A stretch of 64,000 nt of DNA from Acrocarpospora catenulata. Its GTDB lineage: Bacteria > Actinomycetota > Actinomycetes > Streptosporangiales > Streptosporangiaceae. A program made the position numbers and the translations under genes. The stretch covers positions 1 to 64,000 of the forward strand of contig NZ_JAHCST010000046.1 in the NCBI RefSeq assembly GCF_018476525.1, given 5' to 3'. Of the stretch, positions 26,788 to 35,727 are shown in pieces (the first letter of the stretch is position 1; each line of letters begins with the position of its first letter). The notes beneath the pieces were generated by a model. It did not search any database, was not told the origin of the DNA, and worked only from the letters and a program-made list of their open reading frames with translations.

Positions 26788-27703
26788 TGTTCTCCTCCCC
26801 GGGCGTGGCCGGCCAGACCCCGATATGGTCGCGCTCCAGCTCCAGCCGTACCCGGCGCTCCATCTCCAGCGCGTTCATGAAGTCGCGCGGCAGCTGGAGC
26901 CGCCCGACCCGGTCCAGCACCGCGTACTCCTCGGCGATCACGTCCCCGTCCTCGGAGGTGCGGCGCAGCGTCTCGCTGGAGGTCCGCCCGTCCCGGATGC
27001 CCACCGTACGGTCCACCTGCTCGGACACCAGCGGGTCGTGGGTGACGATGACCGCCGTCACGCCCAGCTCCCGGTTGGCCTGGCGCAGCGCCCCGAACAC
27101 CTCCTCGGAGGTGTCGCTGTCGAGTTCCCCGGTGGGTTCGTCGGCCAGGATGACCTCCGGCCCGTTGGCCAGCGCGACCGCGATGGCCACCCGCTGCTGC
27201 TGCCCGCCGGACAGCTCCCCGGGCCGCCGCCCGGCGCAGTCGGCCACCCCGAGCAGTTCCAGCAGCTCGTCGGCGCGCTGCCGCTGGGCGCGCCGGCCGG
27301 CCAGTCGCATCGGCAGCAGCACGTTCTCCCGGCCGGTCAGGTACGGCAGCAGGTTGCGCGCGGTCTGCTGCCAGATGAACCCCACCACCGAGCGGCGGTA
27401 CCTGAGCCGGTCCCGCGCGGTCATCGAGAGCAGGTCCATGCCGGCCACCCGGGCCAGCCCCGCGGTCGGCACGTCCAGCCCCGAGAGCACGTTGAGCAGC
27501 GTCGACTTGCCGGACCCCGAGGCCCCGACGATCGCGATCAGCTCGCCCTTCTCGATGAGCAGGTCCAGCCCCTGGAGCGCGACCACCTCCACGCCCTCGG
27601 TCTTGTAGATGCGGACCAGGTTGTCGCAGAGGATGTGGGCGTGCTCGCCGAAGGCCGGGCGGCTCGCCGCGGCGCGCGCCTCCAGGTCGGACAGTGCGGT
27701 CAT
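26780..27703 (-). CDS. ABC transporter ATP-binding protein with AbrB-like C-terminal tail
   Basis: A 307-residue ATPase. The core has Walker A GASGSGKS, Q-loop WQQTARNLLPYLTGRENV, signature GELSGGQQQRVAIAVALA, Walker B VILADEPTGELDS and switch VTHDP. After about residue 235 an extension follows, with EEYAVLDRVGRLQLPRDF and VRLELERDHIGVWP. Its pattern (hydrophobic-D-x-x-GR-hydrophobic-x-LP ... RVRLELE) resembles the swapped-hairpin fold of SpoVT/AbrB proteins. The start (ATG 27701-27703) overlaps the permease stop as ATGA. The tail may regulate or dimerise the transporter; that is inference. Confidence 0.9.
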   Translation of the reverse strand: MTALSDLEARAAASRPAFGEHAHILCDNLVRIYKTEGVEVVALQGLDLLIEKGELIAIVGASGSGKSTLLNVLSGLDVPTAGLARVAGMDLLSMTARDRLRYRRSVVGFIWQQTARNLLPYLTGRENVLLPMRLAGRRAQRQRADELLELLGVADCAGRRPGELSGGQQQRVAIAVALANGPEVILADEPTGELDSDTSEEVFGALRQANRELGVTAVIVTHDPLVSEQVDRTVGIRDGRTSSETLRRTSEDGDVIAEEYAVLDRVGRLQLPRDFMNALEMERRVRLELERDHIGVWPATPGEENND

Positions 27704-30366
27704 GAGGACTCTCCCACTCGAATCGCGGTGGTCATCCGGCGGCCCGCGGTGGCGTGCGCGAGCGCGCCGAGAATGGAGACGGCGGCCAGACCGGCCGCGA
27801 GCAGGGCCGGGGTGGTGAAGGTGAGCGGGAAGTCGGTGACGGCGATCCCCGCGTACGCCGACAGGTCGAGACCGGGGCCGAGCGCGGCGGGCAGGCCGAG
27901 GCCGATCGCCAGCCCGGCCAGCGAGGTGAGCACGATCAGGGGCGCCACCTCCAGCACCGTGAGCAACCGCGCCTGCCTCTGGGACAGCCCCAGCGTACGC
28001 AGGAACGACAGCGTCTTGCTCCGGTCGGCGGCCCCGATCACCAGGGCCAGCACGACGGCGATCAGCGCGTACCCGCCCATCGCGACGGTGACCACGGTGA
28101 ACCCGGTCGTGATGGTCCCGGTCAGCGGCGCGGAGGAGATCCGCCCCAGCGACTCGTCGAAGGTCTCGACGACGGCGTCCTCCAGCCCGACGGCCGCCTC
28201 CAGCGCCTCCCGCCCGACATTCCCGGAAATAAGAAGCATGTTGGTGTACGTCCGGAGCCCGGCGAGCTTCGGCCCCTCGTACGGCATGACGATCAGGTTC
28301 CCCGGGTAGGCCAGGCCCGGCAGCTCCGTCACGTCCCCGACATTGTTGATCTTCATCCGGGTGTGCCACCCGATCTCGAACGACGGGTAGACCACGAAGC
28401 TCTTCGACACCAGCGCCGGAATCCCCGGCCCCGTCGGCGCCGCCGGCACCGCCAGCGGGCTGCCGGCCACCAGCGACCGGTAGGCGTCCAGGTCGATCGC
28501 CAGCACCGTCGCCGTCTGCCCGCCCGTCGCCAGCTGCACGGTGCCCTTGGCCGCCGGCACCACCGCGGTCACCCCGGGCAGCGCCGCCACCTTCGCCGCC
28601 ACGTCGGCCGGGATCTCCGCCGCCCGCTCCACCCGCGCCTGCGCCCCCACGTGCTGCCAAGCCGCCAGCCGCTGCGTCTCCCCGATCGCCCCGGACACCA
28701 GCGCCCCGAACACCGACACGGCCAGCGCGGGCAGCAGGATCAGCACCGGCAGCGAGGTCGCCCCTCGGGACCTCGCGGCCAGTGTGACCCCCAGGAACGG
28801 CACCGCGCCCCGCCGCCGGGCGGCCAGCCGGAGCACCAGCCGCAGCGGCAGCGGGTAGCAGCGCAGCGTGATCAGCGCCCCGGCCAGGGTCAGCGCGGCC
28901 GGGACCAGGGCCAGGAACGGGTCGGCCCCCCGCTCGGCCACGTCGGTGGACAGGCCACGGGAGCGCAGCGCGTACGCCCCGGCCAGCGCCAGCACGATCA
29001 CCAGCACCTCGGCGGCGACCCGGCGCGGGGAAGGCTTGGCGGCGACCAGGTCGGCACGGCTGTCGGTGAGCGGCCTGCGGTGGGCGAGCGCCAGCCGTAC
29101 CGCCGCGAAGCCCACGGCGGCCAGCGCCAGCGCCAGTGGGGCCAGGTGCACCACGGGAGTGACGGGACCGGGTATCAGGAAGGACAGCCCGTACCCGGCG
29201 AGCGCGCCCGGCACCGCCGCCAGCGCGGTCGCGGCGGTGCCGGTCGCGGTGACCTGGGCCAGCGAGGCGCCGCGCGCCCGGGCCAGGCCGAGCGAGCCGC
29301 GCATCCGCTCACTGAACAGGTGCACGGCCAGCGCGATCACGCCGATCGCGACCACCACCAGACCGCCGATGATGAGGAACACCAGCGTCTGGGCGCTCCG
29401 CAACTCGGTCAGGTAGCCGGTCAGCAGCGGATCCAGGCCGGTGACCAGGTCGAAACGGGCGTTGCCCAGCCGGGCGGGCCCGTAGGACTCCTGACCGCCC
29501 TGGCTGGTGACGTACCGCCGGAAGTCCTCGATCTCCTCGATCAGCGTGGGCGCGTTGCGCGCGTTGACCGACGCCGGGTTCAGGCCGAGCACCCAGTTGT
29601 AGGTCAGCTCCCGCCGGGAGTCCAGGAAGCGCAGGCCCTCGGCGGGCACCAGACCGGTGGCGTAGTACTCCAGGTTGTCGTCCGGCAGGCGGCGCTCGAG
29701 AACCTGCCGGATGCCCTCGTTGTGCTCCCAGAACCGGTCCTCGGGGTCGACCGGCTCGAACAGGCCGACCACCTCGGCGACCACCGTGTAGCTGTTGGCC
29801 AGCAGCACCTTGGTCCCGATCGGCAGCGCCATCCGCTGCTCCGCGTCGGCGACCAGGCCGATCTCGAAGTACGGGATGTTCTTCAGTTCCGGATGCCCCG
29901 GCACCTCGGCCAGCGTCCGCGGCGGCCCCGGGGGACGGCCCGCCACATAGCGGACCCTGTCCTCGATCCCGGAGACCCAGGCGATGTCCACGTACTGCCG
30001 GGCCTTCGCGGGCGAGCCGATGCGGCCCATCACCGGCGTGCCGTACGTCTTGGCGGAGAAGTGGCTGGTCCCCCCGGCCTGGACCGCCGTGCGCAGCAGC
30101 GGCGGCAGGTTCCCCCGCCAGTCGGCGTCCAGGTCGGCGAACCCGGCGGGCGAGGCGATCTGGTCGTCCATCATGTTGGGCCGCAGCGACACCGTCAGGT
30201 CGGTCTGCTGCGCGCTCACCTCGTCGAGCCGCACGGTCAGCGCCTCGTCGTACGCCTGCTCGAAACTCCTCGGCAACCCCGCCACCAGCAGCGACGCGGT
30301 GAGCGCGAGCAGCGCGAGTACCCCCGCCGCGCCCCGGTGCACCAGGATGAGCCGCCACGCGTTCAC
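27700..30366 (-). CDS. FtsX-like ABC permease (888 residues)
   Basis: A large membrane protein with an N-terminal membrane helix (about 10-30), a long extracellular region (about 35-310), and a membrane cluster at about 330-520 (VFLIIGGLVVVAIGVIALAVHLF). A second extracellular region and C-terminal FtsX helices (IAVVLALVIGAADRSKTLSFLRTLGLSQRQARLL, LIVLTSLAGLAIGLGLPAAL) complete it. Two FtsX modules in one chain are typical of actinobacterial exporters or lipoprotein-release-type systems. Start GTG lies one base after the stop of the upstream permease gene. Substrate unknown. Confidence 0.88.
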   Translation of the reverse strand: MNAWRLILVHRGAAGVLALLALTASLLVAGLPRSFEQAYDEALTVRLDEVSAQQTDLTVSLRPNMMDDQIASPAGFADLDADWRGNLPPLLRTAVQAGGTSHFSAKTYGTPVMGRIGSPAKARQYVDIAWVSGIEDRVRYVAGRPPGPPRTLAEVPGHPELKNIPYFEIGLVADAEQRMALPIGTKVLLANSYTVVAEVVGLFEPVDPEDRFWEHNEGIRQVLERRLPDDNLEYYATGLVPAEGLRFLDSRRELTYNWVLGLNPASVNARNAPTLIEEIEDFRRYVTSQGGQESYGPARLGNARFDLVTGLDPLLTGYLTELRSAQTLVFLIIGGLVVVAIGVIALAVHLFSERMRGSLGLARARGASLAQVTATGTAATALAAVPGALAGYGLSFLIPGPVTPVVHLAPLALALAAVGFAAVRLALAHRRPLTDSRADLVAAKPSPRRVAAEVLVIVLALAGAYALRSRGLSTDVAERGADPFLALVPAALTLAGALITLRCYPLPLRLVLRLAARRRGAVPFLGVTLAARSRGATSLPVLILLPALAVSVFGALVSGAIGETQRLAAWQHVGAQARVERAAEIPADVAAKVAALPGVTAVVPAAKGTVQLATGGQTATVLAIDLDAYRSLVAGSPLAVPAAPTGPGIPALVSKSFVVYPSFEIGWHTRMKINNVGDVTELPGLAYPGNLIVMPYEGPKLAGLRTYTNMLLISGNVGREALEAAVGLEDAVVETFDESLGRISSAPLTGTITTGFTVVTVAMGGYALIAVVLALVIGAADRSKTLSFLRTLGLSQRQARLLTVLEVAPLIVLTSLAGLAIGLGLPAALGPGLDLSAYAGIAVTDFPLTFTTPALLAAGLAAVSILGALAHATAGRRMTTAIRVGESS

Positions 30367-30367
30367 G

Positions 30368-33300
30368 TCAGTCCTCCCCGATGCGCAGCGCGGCGCCCAG
30401 TCCCTGGCGGCGTAGCGTGCGGGCGAGCCCGGCCACGACCGCGAACAGCAGCACGGCGGTCCCGGCCAGCAGGCCGATGGTCGCCCCCCACGGGATGTCC
30501 AGCAGCACGCCGGGGGTCACCGAGGTGGCCTGGCCGGTCAGCACGATGTGCGGCACCACCAGCTCGGCCACCACGACCGCCAGAGCGGTCCCGGCGGCCA
30601 GCGAGAGCCCGACGATGAACGCCTGCTCCACCGCCAGCAGGCCGAACACCTGCCGGAAGCTCACCCCGAGCGCGCGGAGCAGGGCGAACTCGGCCATCCG
30701 CTCCCGGGCCGCGACCGCCGCGTTGACCAGGAAGCCGAGCACCGCGAAGACCAGCGCCGCGGCGAAGCCCAGGATCAGCGCCCCCTGGAGGCCGCTGGCC
30801 AGCGGGTCGTCGCGCAGCTGCCGGGTCAGCACGGCCCGGTCCACCACGGTCTGGTCCCATTCGGGATGGGCGGCCAGTTCGGCGGCGGCCCGCTCGTCCG
30901 GGGTGGCCAGCCACCATTCGGTGGCCAGGTGCGGGGCCCGCGCCGTGGTCAGGTCCCGCGCCTGCAAGGTCTCCAGATCGGCCAGTACGGCCGGAGCGTC
31001 CCCGCTGGTGCCGGGCATCGCCCTAACGATGCCGACCGGCATGACCGGGATGTCCTGCCCGTCGATGGACAACTGGGCGGCTTTGCCGACGGCCATCTTG
31101 GTGGAGGCGGCCAGGTCGGCGGTGACCACCACGGGCAGCATGGGCGTGTCCGGCAGACCGGGCACCACCGCCAGGTGCTCCGGGTCCTGCGGCTCCTCGA
31201 AGTCCTTATCGTCGGCCCTGGGCACGTTCAGGGTGAGCAACCCGCCCGGAATGGTCTCGGGCGCCGCAAGCCGGCCGCCCCCGCGGATCACCGGCGACCA
31301 CTCGGGCACGGACAGCCGCTCGCCGGTGTCGGTCCCGGCCTCGGCGAGGGTCAGCGTGAACGCCGAGCCGGTGATCGGGACGGGCACGTCGAGCAGCAGG
31401 CCGGTCACGCTCAGGGGGTGGGCGATGGTGCCCGACTTCCCGGCCAGGCCGGCCAGGTCGACGGTGAGCGTGTGGTCGGCGCCGTCCGGGACCAGCACCC
31501 CGGCCCTGGCCTCGTACCGGGCGCCCAGCGCGTCCCGGAGCACCAGGCGCGGGACCAGGTTCCGGTAGGAGTCGGCGACCTGGGGGTTGTCCAGGGTGAG
31601 CCGGGTGGTGATGAGCAGCTTGGCCGGCGTGCCCGGGATGGTGAGCGGGGTGAGCTCGGGGCGTTCGGCGGACAGCTCGTGGCCGAGCGCGCTCACCGGA
31701 TAGTCGGTCAGGTCGTCGCGGAGCCGCATCAGCGGCTGGAGCTTGGTGGCGTCCAGGGCCAGGAAGGTGGCGTCCACCGTGCCCTGCTCGACGGCGCCCC
31801 GGTAGACCGGGCTCAGCGTGGTCACCCCGGGCAGGGCCGCGTAGGTGGCCCCGCGCCCGAGTTCGCCCAGTTCCGGGCCCGCCACCGGGCCCGACACGCG
31901 CAGGTCGGCGGCGGCCAGGTGGCTGGCCTGGTCCAGCTGGGAGCCGCGCCAGGTGGCGGCGGTGGCCATCGACACCACGCCGATCGCGATCGCCATGGTG
32001 AGCAGCAGGACCGGGCCCGAGTACCGCATCGGACGGCGGGACACCTGCCAGGCGCCCAGCGCGGGGGCCAGGCTGCGCCGCCGCGCGGTCAGTTTCTCGG
32101 CCAGGCCGGACACCAGGGGGACCAGTCGCAGGCCCAGCATGCCGCCGGTGAGCAGGGCCAGCGCGGGGCCCATCACGATCAGCGGGTCGATGCCGAGGCC
32201 GCCGCCCGCGGTCGAGGTGACCGGGGCGCCGTAGTGCTGCAGCTGCCAGACCGCCAGCCCGGCGACGACCAGCAGGACCAGGTCGGCGCCCGCCCGCTGG
32301 ATCAGGCCCTGCCGCTCGCCCCGCCCGCGGGCGGACTGTTCCTCGACGTACGTGCGGCGGGCCCCGCGCAGGGCGGGCAGGGCCAGCAGGATCGCGCAGG
32401 CCACGGCGACCCCGGCGGAGACGGCGAAGGTGGTCGCGTCCGGGGTGGGCGTCAGCCGTACGCCGGTGGCGCGGAACCACGGCAGTGAGCTGATCAGCTG
32501 GAGCAGCGGCGGGGCCAGGAACGGCGCGACGATCGCGCAGGGCACGGCCACCAGCAGGGACTCGGCGGCGGCCAGCAGGCCCAGGCGCACGCTCCCGGCC
32601 CCGCGCGAGCGGAGCAGCGCCACCTCCATGCGGCGGTGGTCGGCCAGCAGCCTGGCGGTGAGCATCAGGGCGTACGCGGCCAGCAGGAGCAGCTGGAGCA
32701 CCGGCACCAGCATGGTCGAGCGGGCCACCAGGGCGGCCTGGTCGAGCTGGCCGAGCATGTCGGGCAGGCGGCTGGAGGCGGTGCAGGCCGAGCACTGGGC
32801 CTTGATGTCGTCGCCCAGGGCGGCGACCTTGTCCGCGAACGGGCGCAGCTCCTCCCTGGGCAGGTCCCGCAGGTCCGGTGCGGCCAGCCAGGTCGCGCTG
32901 ACGTTCGTCGCGAAACGGGCGATGAAGGTGTCCTCGGGGACGACCAGGGGCCCGTACGTGGTGTAGTTGCCGGTGCTGGAGCCCCGCCTGAGCACCTCGT
33001 CGCCGGACCAGCGCTCGCTGTAGGGGTCGGTGAGCTGGAAGATCCCGGTCACCCGGACGTCCACGGGCTTGCCGTCCAGGCGGCCGTGGATGGTGAACTC
33101 GCTGCCCAGGGTGAGGTTCATGGCCTGGGCGGCGGGCTGGGAGATCGCGGCCTGCACCCGGCCGCCGGGGGAGCCCTGCGGCCAGGCTCCCTCGATCAGG
33201 CGGGACTGGGTGTCCAGGTCCTGGTAGGTGGCGAAGCGGGTTAACTCGGGCTGCTCGCGGTTCTCCTGGCCGGGCATCGCGTAGGAGTCCGAGCGCACGC

Positions 33301-33592
33301 TCACCGTGACGCCGGCGGGGATGGCCCCGTAGGTCTCGGCGAACTGGGCGCGGACGTCGCGGTCCAAGGTCGGGAAGGACTTGGCGTCCACCGGGGCGCT
33401 GACGCGGGCCGCGGTGGTCTCCAGGGGCGCGGTCTCCATGGCGCGGCGTACGCCCACCTCGGCGACCGTCACCGCGTACATGGTCAGGGCGACCAGGGCG
33501 GTGGTGGCCAGCAGGATCGAGCCGAAGGCGGCGACCAGGAGGAGCGGCTCGCTGAACGCGCGGCGCAGGACCAGCGGTGTTCGCCCGCGCAT
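30368..33592 (-). CDS. FtsX-like ABC permease (1074 residues)
   Basis: The first gene of the operon. It has an N-terminal signal-anchor helix (PLLLVAAFGSILLATTALVALTMYAV) and a large extracellular part (about 45-290) with CSACTAS cysteines. A membrane cluster with the permease motif follows (RLLADHRRMEVALLRSRGAGSVRLGLLAAAES), then a second extracellular part and a C-terminal cluster (VNAAVAARERMAEFALLRALGVSFRQVFGLLAVEQAFI). The two LLR-x-x-GxS motifs mark coupling helices for two ATPase contacts. ATG 33590-33592 has GGGGG ten bases before it; the frame extends upstream to 33637. It likely pairs with the 888-residue permease as a heterodimer. Confidence 0.88.
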   Translation of the reverse strand: MRGRTPLVLRRAFSEPLLLVAAFGSILLATTALVALTMYAVTVAEVGVRRAMETAPLETTAARVSAPVDAKSFPTLDRDVRAQFAETYGAIPAGVTVSVRSDSYAMPGQENREQPELTRFATYQDLDTQSRLIEGAWPQGSPGGRVQAAISQPAAQAMNLTLGSEFTIHGRLDGKPVDVRVTGIFQLTDPYSERWSGDEVLRRGSSTGNYTTYGPLVVPEDTFIARFATNVSATWLAAPDLRDLPREELRPFADKVAALGDDIKAQCSACTASSRLPDMLGQLDQAALVARSTMLVPVLQLLLLAAYALMLTARLLADHRRMEVALLRSRGAGSVRLGLLAAAESLLVAVPCAIVAPFLAPPLLQLISSLPWFRATGVRLTPTPDATTFAVSAGVAVACAILLALPALRGARRTYVEEQSARGRGERQGLIQRAGADLVLLVVAGLAVWQLQHYGAPVTSTAGGGLGIDPLIVMGPALALLTGGMLGLRLVPLVSGLAEKLTARRRSLAPALGAWQVSRRPMRYSGPVLLLTMAIAIGVVSMATAATWRGSQLDQASHLAAADLRVSGPVAGPELGELGRGATYAALPGVTTLSPVYRGAVEQGTVDATFLALDATKLQPLMRLRDDLTDYPVSALGHELSAERPELTPLTIPGTPAKLLITTRLTLDNPQVADSYRNLVPRLVLRDALGARYEARAGVLVPDGADHTLTVDLAGLAGKSGTIAHPLSVTGLLLDVPVPITGSAFTLTLAEAGTDTGERLSVPEWSPVIRGGGRLAAPETIPGGLLTLNVPRADDKDFEEPQDPEHLAVVPGLPDTPMLPVVVTADLAASTKMAVGKAAQLSIDGQDIPVMPVGIVRAMPGTSGDAPAVLADLETLQARDLTTARAPHLATEWWLATPDERAAAELAAHPEWDQTVVDRAVLTRQLRDDPLASGLQGALILGFAAALVFAVLGFLVNAAVAARERMAEFALLRALGVSFRQVFGLLAVEQAFIVGLSLAAGTALAVVVAELVVPHIVLTGQATSVTPGVLLDIPWGATIGLLAGTAVLLFAVVAGLARTLRRQGLGAALRIGED

Positions 33593-33704
33593 GCACAACC
33601 CCCAAGCTTTGCGCCCTGATGTCCGTATTTCGCACACACATTAAGGGAATTCAGGGGCTTGACGAGGGGTCAGAGACGACAGTGATGCACCCGATACGCT
33701 GCGG

Positions 33705-33723
33705 CGATACCGATGTGATATCG
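33705..33723. promoter_or_regulatory. Palindrome in the permease operon promoter region
   Basis: CGATACC-GATGT-GATATCG is an inverted repeat with six of seven matching pairs, about 115 bases upstream of the first permease start. ATATCGAGATCG-like half-sites occur about 45 bases further upstream. Such a site could bind a dimeric repressor of the export operon. No regulator gene adjoins it. The 33593-33827 gap holds no gene. Confidence 0.35.
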
Positions 33724-33827
33724 AAAACGTGACAAAACCACGCTTGAGTTCGCACAACGATCTCGATATGTGTTTGCCGTCTCACACGCTTTCACACGGC
33801 GCCTTCATGGTGCCACGGCGGGCGCTT

Positions 33828-34184
33828 CTACTCTTCGCCGGAGAACTTCTCCCAGGCCGACTGGCGGGTCATGCCGAGGGCGGCGCCGATCCTGGCCCAG
33901 GTGACCCCGCGGTCGCGGAGGCGGCCCACCCAGACCTTGAGGTCCGCGTCCACCTGGGCGCCGACTGCCGCGATCCTGGGCAGGTGGTCGAGGATCTCCT
34001 CGTCGGTCATCGTGTCCGGCCAGGGCACCTTGGGCTGGTCGAGTCCGAGCACTTCGGTGCAGAGCGCCACGCACTCGCTGCAGATGAACACTCCGGCGCC
34101 GGCGACCATCTTGGGAACCTCGGTCTTCGGTTTGCCGCAGAACGAGCAGCGGATGTCCTGTTCGTTGAGGGTGGGTGCGGGCAT
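33828..34184 (-). CDS. Small protein with ClpX-type zinc finger and helix-turn-helix-like end
   Basis: A 118-residue protein. Residues 10-45 form the C4 zinc finger of ClpX (RCSFCGKPK...[13 protein letters not shown]; Cys13, Cys16, Cys35, Cys38). There is no AAA+ domain; instead an acidic linker leads to a helical end (about 70-118), where [23 protein letters not shown] looks like a helix-turn-helix. It might be a small DNA-binding or adaptor protein that uses the ClpX zinc finger for dimerisation. Two identical 19-bp palindromes lie 20-65 bases upstream of its start, suggesting autoregulation. Confidence 0.75.
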   Translation of the reverse strand: MPAPTLNEQDIRCSFCGKPKTEVPKMVAGAGVFICSECVALCTEVLGLDQPKVPWPDTMTDEEILDHLPRIAAVGAQVDADLKVWVGRLRDRGVTWARIGAALGMTRQSAWEKFSGEE

Positions 34185-34203
34185 GGGGGGCTCCTTGAAG
34201 GTT

Positions 34204-34249
34204 TGTCAGGCTCTCCCTGACACACTTCCATGTCAGGCTCTCCCTGACA
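34204..34249. promoter_or_regulatory. Two direct copies of a 19-bp palindrome
   Basis: TGTCAGG-CTCTC-CCTGACA occurs at 34204-34222 and again at 34231-34249, identical in all 19 positions and 27 bp apart centre to centre. Each copy has perfect 7-bp arms. The pair lies just upstream of the ClpX-zinc-finger gene (start 34184) and downstream of the rpsT terminator, the position of an operator. Two sites on nearly the same helix face (about 2.5 turns) would allow two dimers to bind. Confidence 0.6.
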
Positions 34250-34263
34250 AGCCCCGGCATGAA

Positions 34264-34299
34264 AACGCCGCCTTCCCCGTGCTACAGGGAGGCGGCGTT
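34264..34299 (-). terminator. rpsT terminator
   Basis: AACGCCGCCT and AGGCGGCGTT pair as a 10-bp stem. The inner loop adds a CCCC/GGG contact. On the minus strand the stem is followed by TTTTC. It lies 11 bases beyond the rpsT stop. Confidence 0.8.
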
Positions 34300-34309
34300 G
34301 ATCGGTTAG

Positions 34310-34582
34310 CTACTTGGCGGCCTGGAGGGCGGCGGCGCGCTTGGCGATGGCCGACTTGCGGTTGGCGGCCTGGTTCTTGTGGATCACGCCCTTGCTGACG
34401 GCCTTGTCCAGCTGACGGCTGGCGGAGCGCAGCGCGGCCAGGGTCGCCTCGACGTCACCCTGCTCGGCGGTCTCGCGGAACTTGCGGACAGCAGTCTTCA
34501 GGGAGGACTTGACCGCCTTGTTGCGCAGACGAGCCTTCTCGTTCTGCTTGTTGCGCTTGATCTGGGACTTGATGTTCGCCAC
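34310..34582 (-). CDS. rpsT: 30S ribosomal protein S20
   Basis: A 90-residue, Lys/Arg/Ala-rich helical protein that binds 16S rRNA and helps early 30S assembly. It starts [22 protein letters not shown] and ends with [19 protein letters not shown], as in other S20 proteins. The start is GTG 34580-34582 with GAGG eight bases upstream; the open frame continues upstream to 34648, which would give an atypical N-terminus. Confidence 0.96.
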   Translation of the reverse strand: MANIKSQIKRNKQNEKARLRNKAVKSSLKTAVRKFRETAEQGDVEATLAALRSASRQLDKAVSKGVIHKNQAANRKSAIAKRAAALQAAK

Positions 34583-34716
34583 GAAGGAAGCCTCGGATGT
34601 GAAGTCTGGTTGGATGGGTCGCGCTGGCTCGATGAGAGGGCGCGCCACACGCAGTTAGTCAGAATACCAACAGCCCTGGCGGGGTCTCAAATCATGAGCA
34701 CGGATTGCCTGACATT

Positions 34717-35721
34717 CTAGCCTGGCCGCACCCAGTACTCGTGGTACTCCCGCCAATCCTGCTCGGTGGCGGCGAAGTCCACATACAGGGCGAGACCGAG
34801 GTTCTGGCGCGGCCCGTGCTGGGTGAGGGCCAGCCGGGCGCCTTCGGCGGCCATCTCGACACTCTCGGCGTAGTCGCTCACCCCCGCCATGTGGTCGTGG
34901 TAGGCGGGCGCGCCGATGAGCAGGGTCGTGTCGTCCGGGACGACCTCCAGCGCCATGGCCGTCTGCCGGGCGACATATCCCCCGTAGAGGGACTGCAAGG
35001 GGGTCCACGAGTCGTAGGTCATGATGGCCACCTGGTCGGAGAGCTCGGCCATCTCCCGGAAATACTCCGGGGACCAGTACTTGCCATGCCCCGCCACCAG
35101 CTGGAACGCCCACTGCGCCCCGAAGGCGGGTTCGATCTGCTGGGTGGCCACCGACAGCACCTTCTGGCCGATCGCCTGCCGGGTCTCCCGCATCAGGGCC
35201 GGGTAGGCGGGGTCGCCGTCCGGCACCGGTTCGAAGTCGTAGTGGATGCCGTCGAACCCCAGGTCGATCAGGGTTTTGGCGCCCTGGACGATACGTGCCC
35301 GGGTGGCCTGGTCCGACAGGTTCAGATGGCCGCCGTCCTTGGCGTTGACCGTCTGACCGAGCCACGCGGAGATCCGTACGCCAGGGAGCCGCTCCTTCCA
35401 CCAGGACAGCAGGTTGGTGGCGTTCGGGTATTTCTCGGGGCGGAGTGTGCCGTTCGCGGTCAAGGGGCCGCTGTGCACGTACACGTCTTTGATCGAGCCG
35501 AGCCGCGTGGCGAGGGCGTCCACGTCGGCGGCCGTGCGGCGGCCGTCCACCCAGGCGTGGCCCAGCCAGAGAGCATCATTTCCGGTGGATTTGGCCCATT
35601 CGGCTGGGGTGCCCGCGAAGTCCAGGCGCAACACGGTGGCCGCGAGGAGCACGAGCGTCACCGGAACCGCCACAATGATCGCGATCCATTTCAGGACCCC
35701 TCTGGTGGTCAAGGCAAGCAT
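34717..35721 (-). CDS. Membrane-anchored GH18-like glycoside hydrolase
   Basis: A 334-residue protein with an N-terminal membrane anchor (about 10-33, [23 protein letters not shown]) and an extracellular TIM-barrel-like domain. The motif [10 protein letters not shown] (156-165) fits the GH18 active-site strand with Asp157, Asp162 and the catalytic Glu164. Later [13 protein letters not shown] fits the Met-Tyr-Asp strand. It lacks chitin-binding modules and is much shorter than the chitinase at 40482. ATG 35719-35721 lies only six bases from the lepA ATG on the other strand, so promoters must lie within the coding starts or the lepA start is further downstream. The substrate may be peptidoglycan or another polymer. 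Confidence 0.8.
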   Translation of the reverse strand: MLALTTRGVLKWIAIIVAVPVTLVLLAATVLRLDFAGTPAEWAKSTGNDALWLGHAWVDGRRTAADVDALATRLGSIKDVYVHSGPLTANGTLRPEKYPNATNLLSWWKERLPGVRISAWLGQTVNAKDGGHLNLSDQATRARIVQGAKTLIDLGFDGIHYDFEPVPDGDPAYPALMRETRQAIGQKVLSVATQQIEPAFGAQWAFQLVAGHGKYWSPEYFREMAELSDQVAIMTYDSWTPLQSLYGGYVARQTAMALEVVPDDTTLLIGAPAYHDHMAGVSDYAESVEMAAEGARLALTQHGPRQNLGLALYVDFAATEQDWREYHEYWVRPG

Positions 35722-35727
35722 CCGGAC

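Noticed and set aside
30368-33637. Start of the first permease at 33637
   Set aside because: ATG 33592 has a GGGGG stretch and leads directly into the basic/hydrophobic anchor; the extra 15 residues look like non-coding sequence.
34705-35727. N-terminal extension of lepA by about 340 codons
   Set aside because: It is the antisense of the GH18-like gene; LepA homologues start near the IRNF motif.
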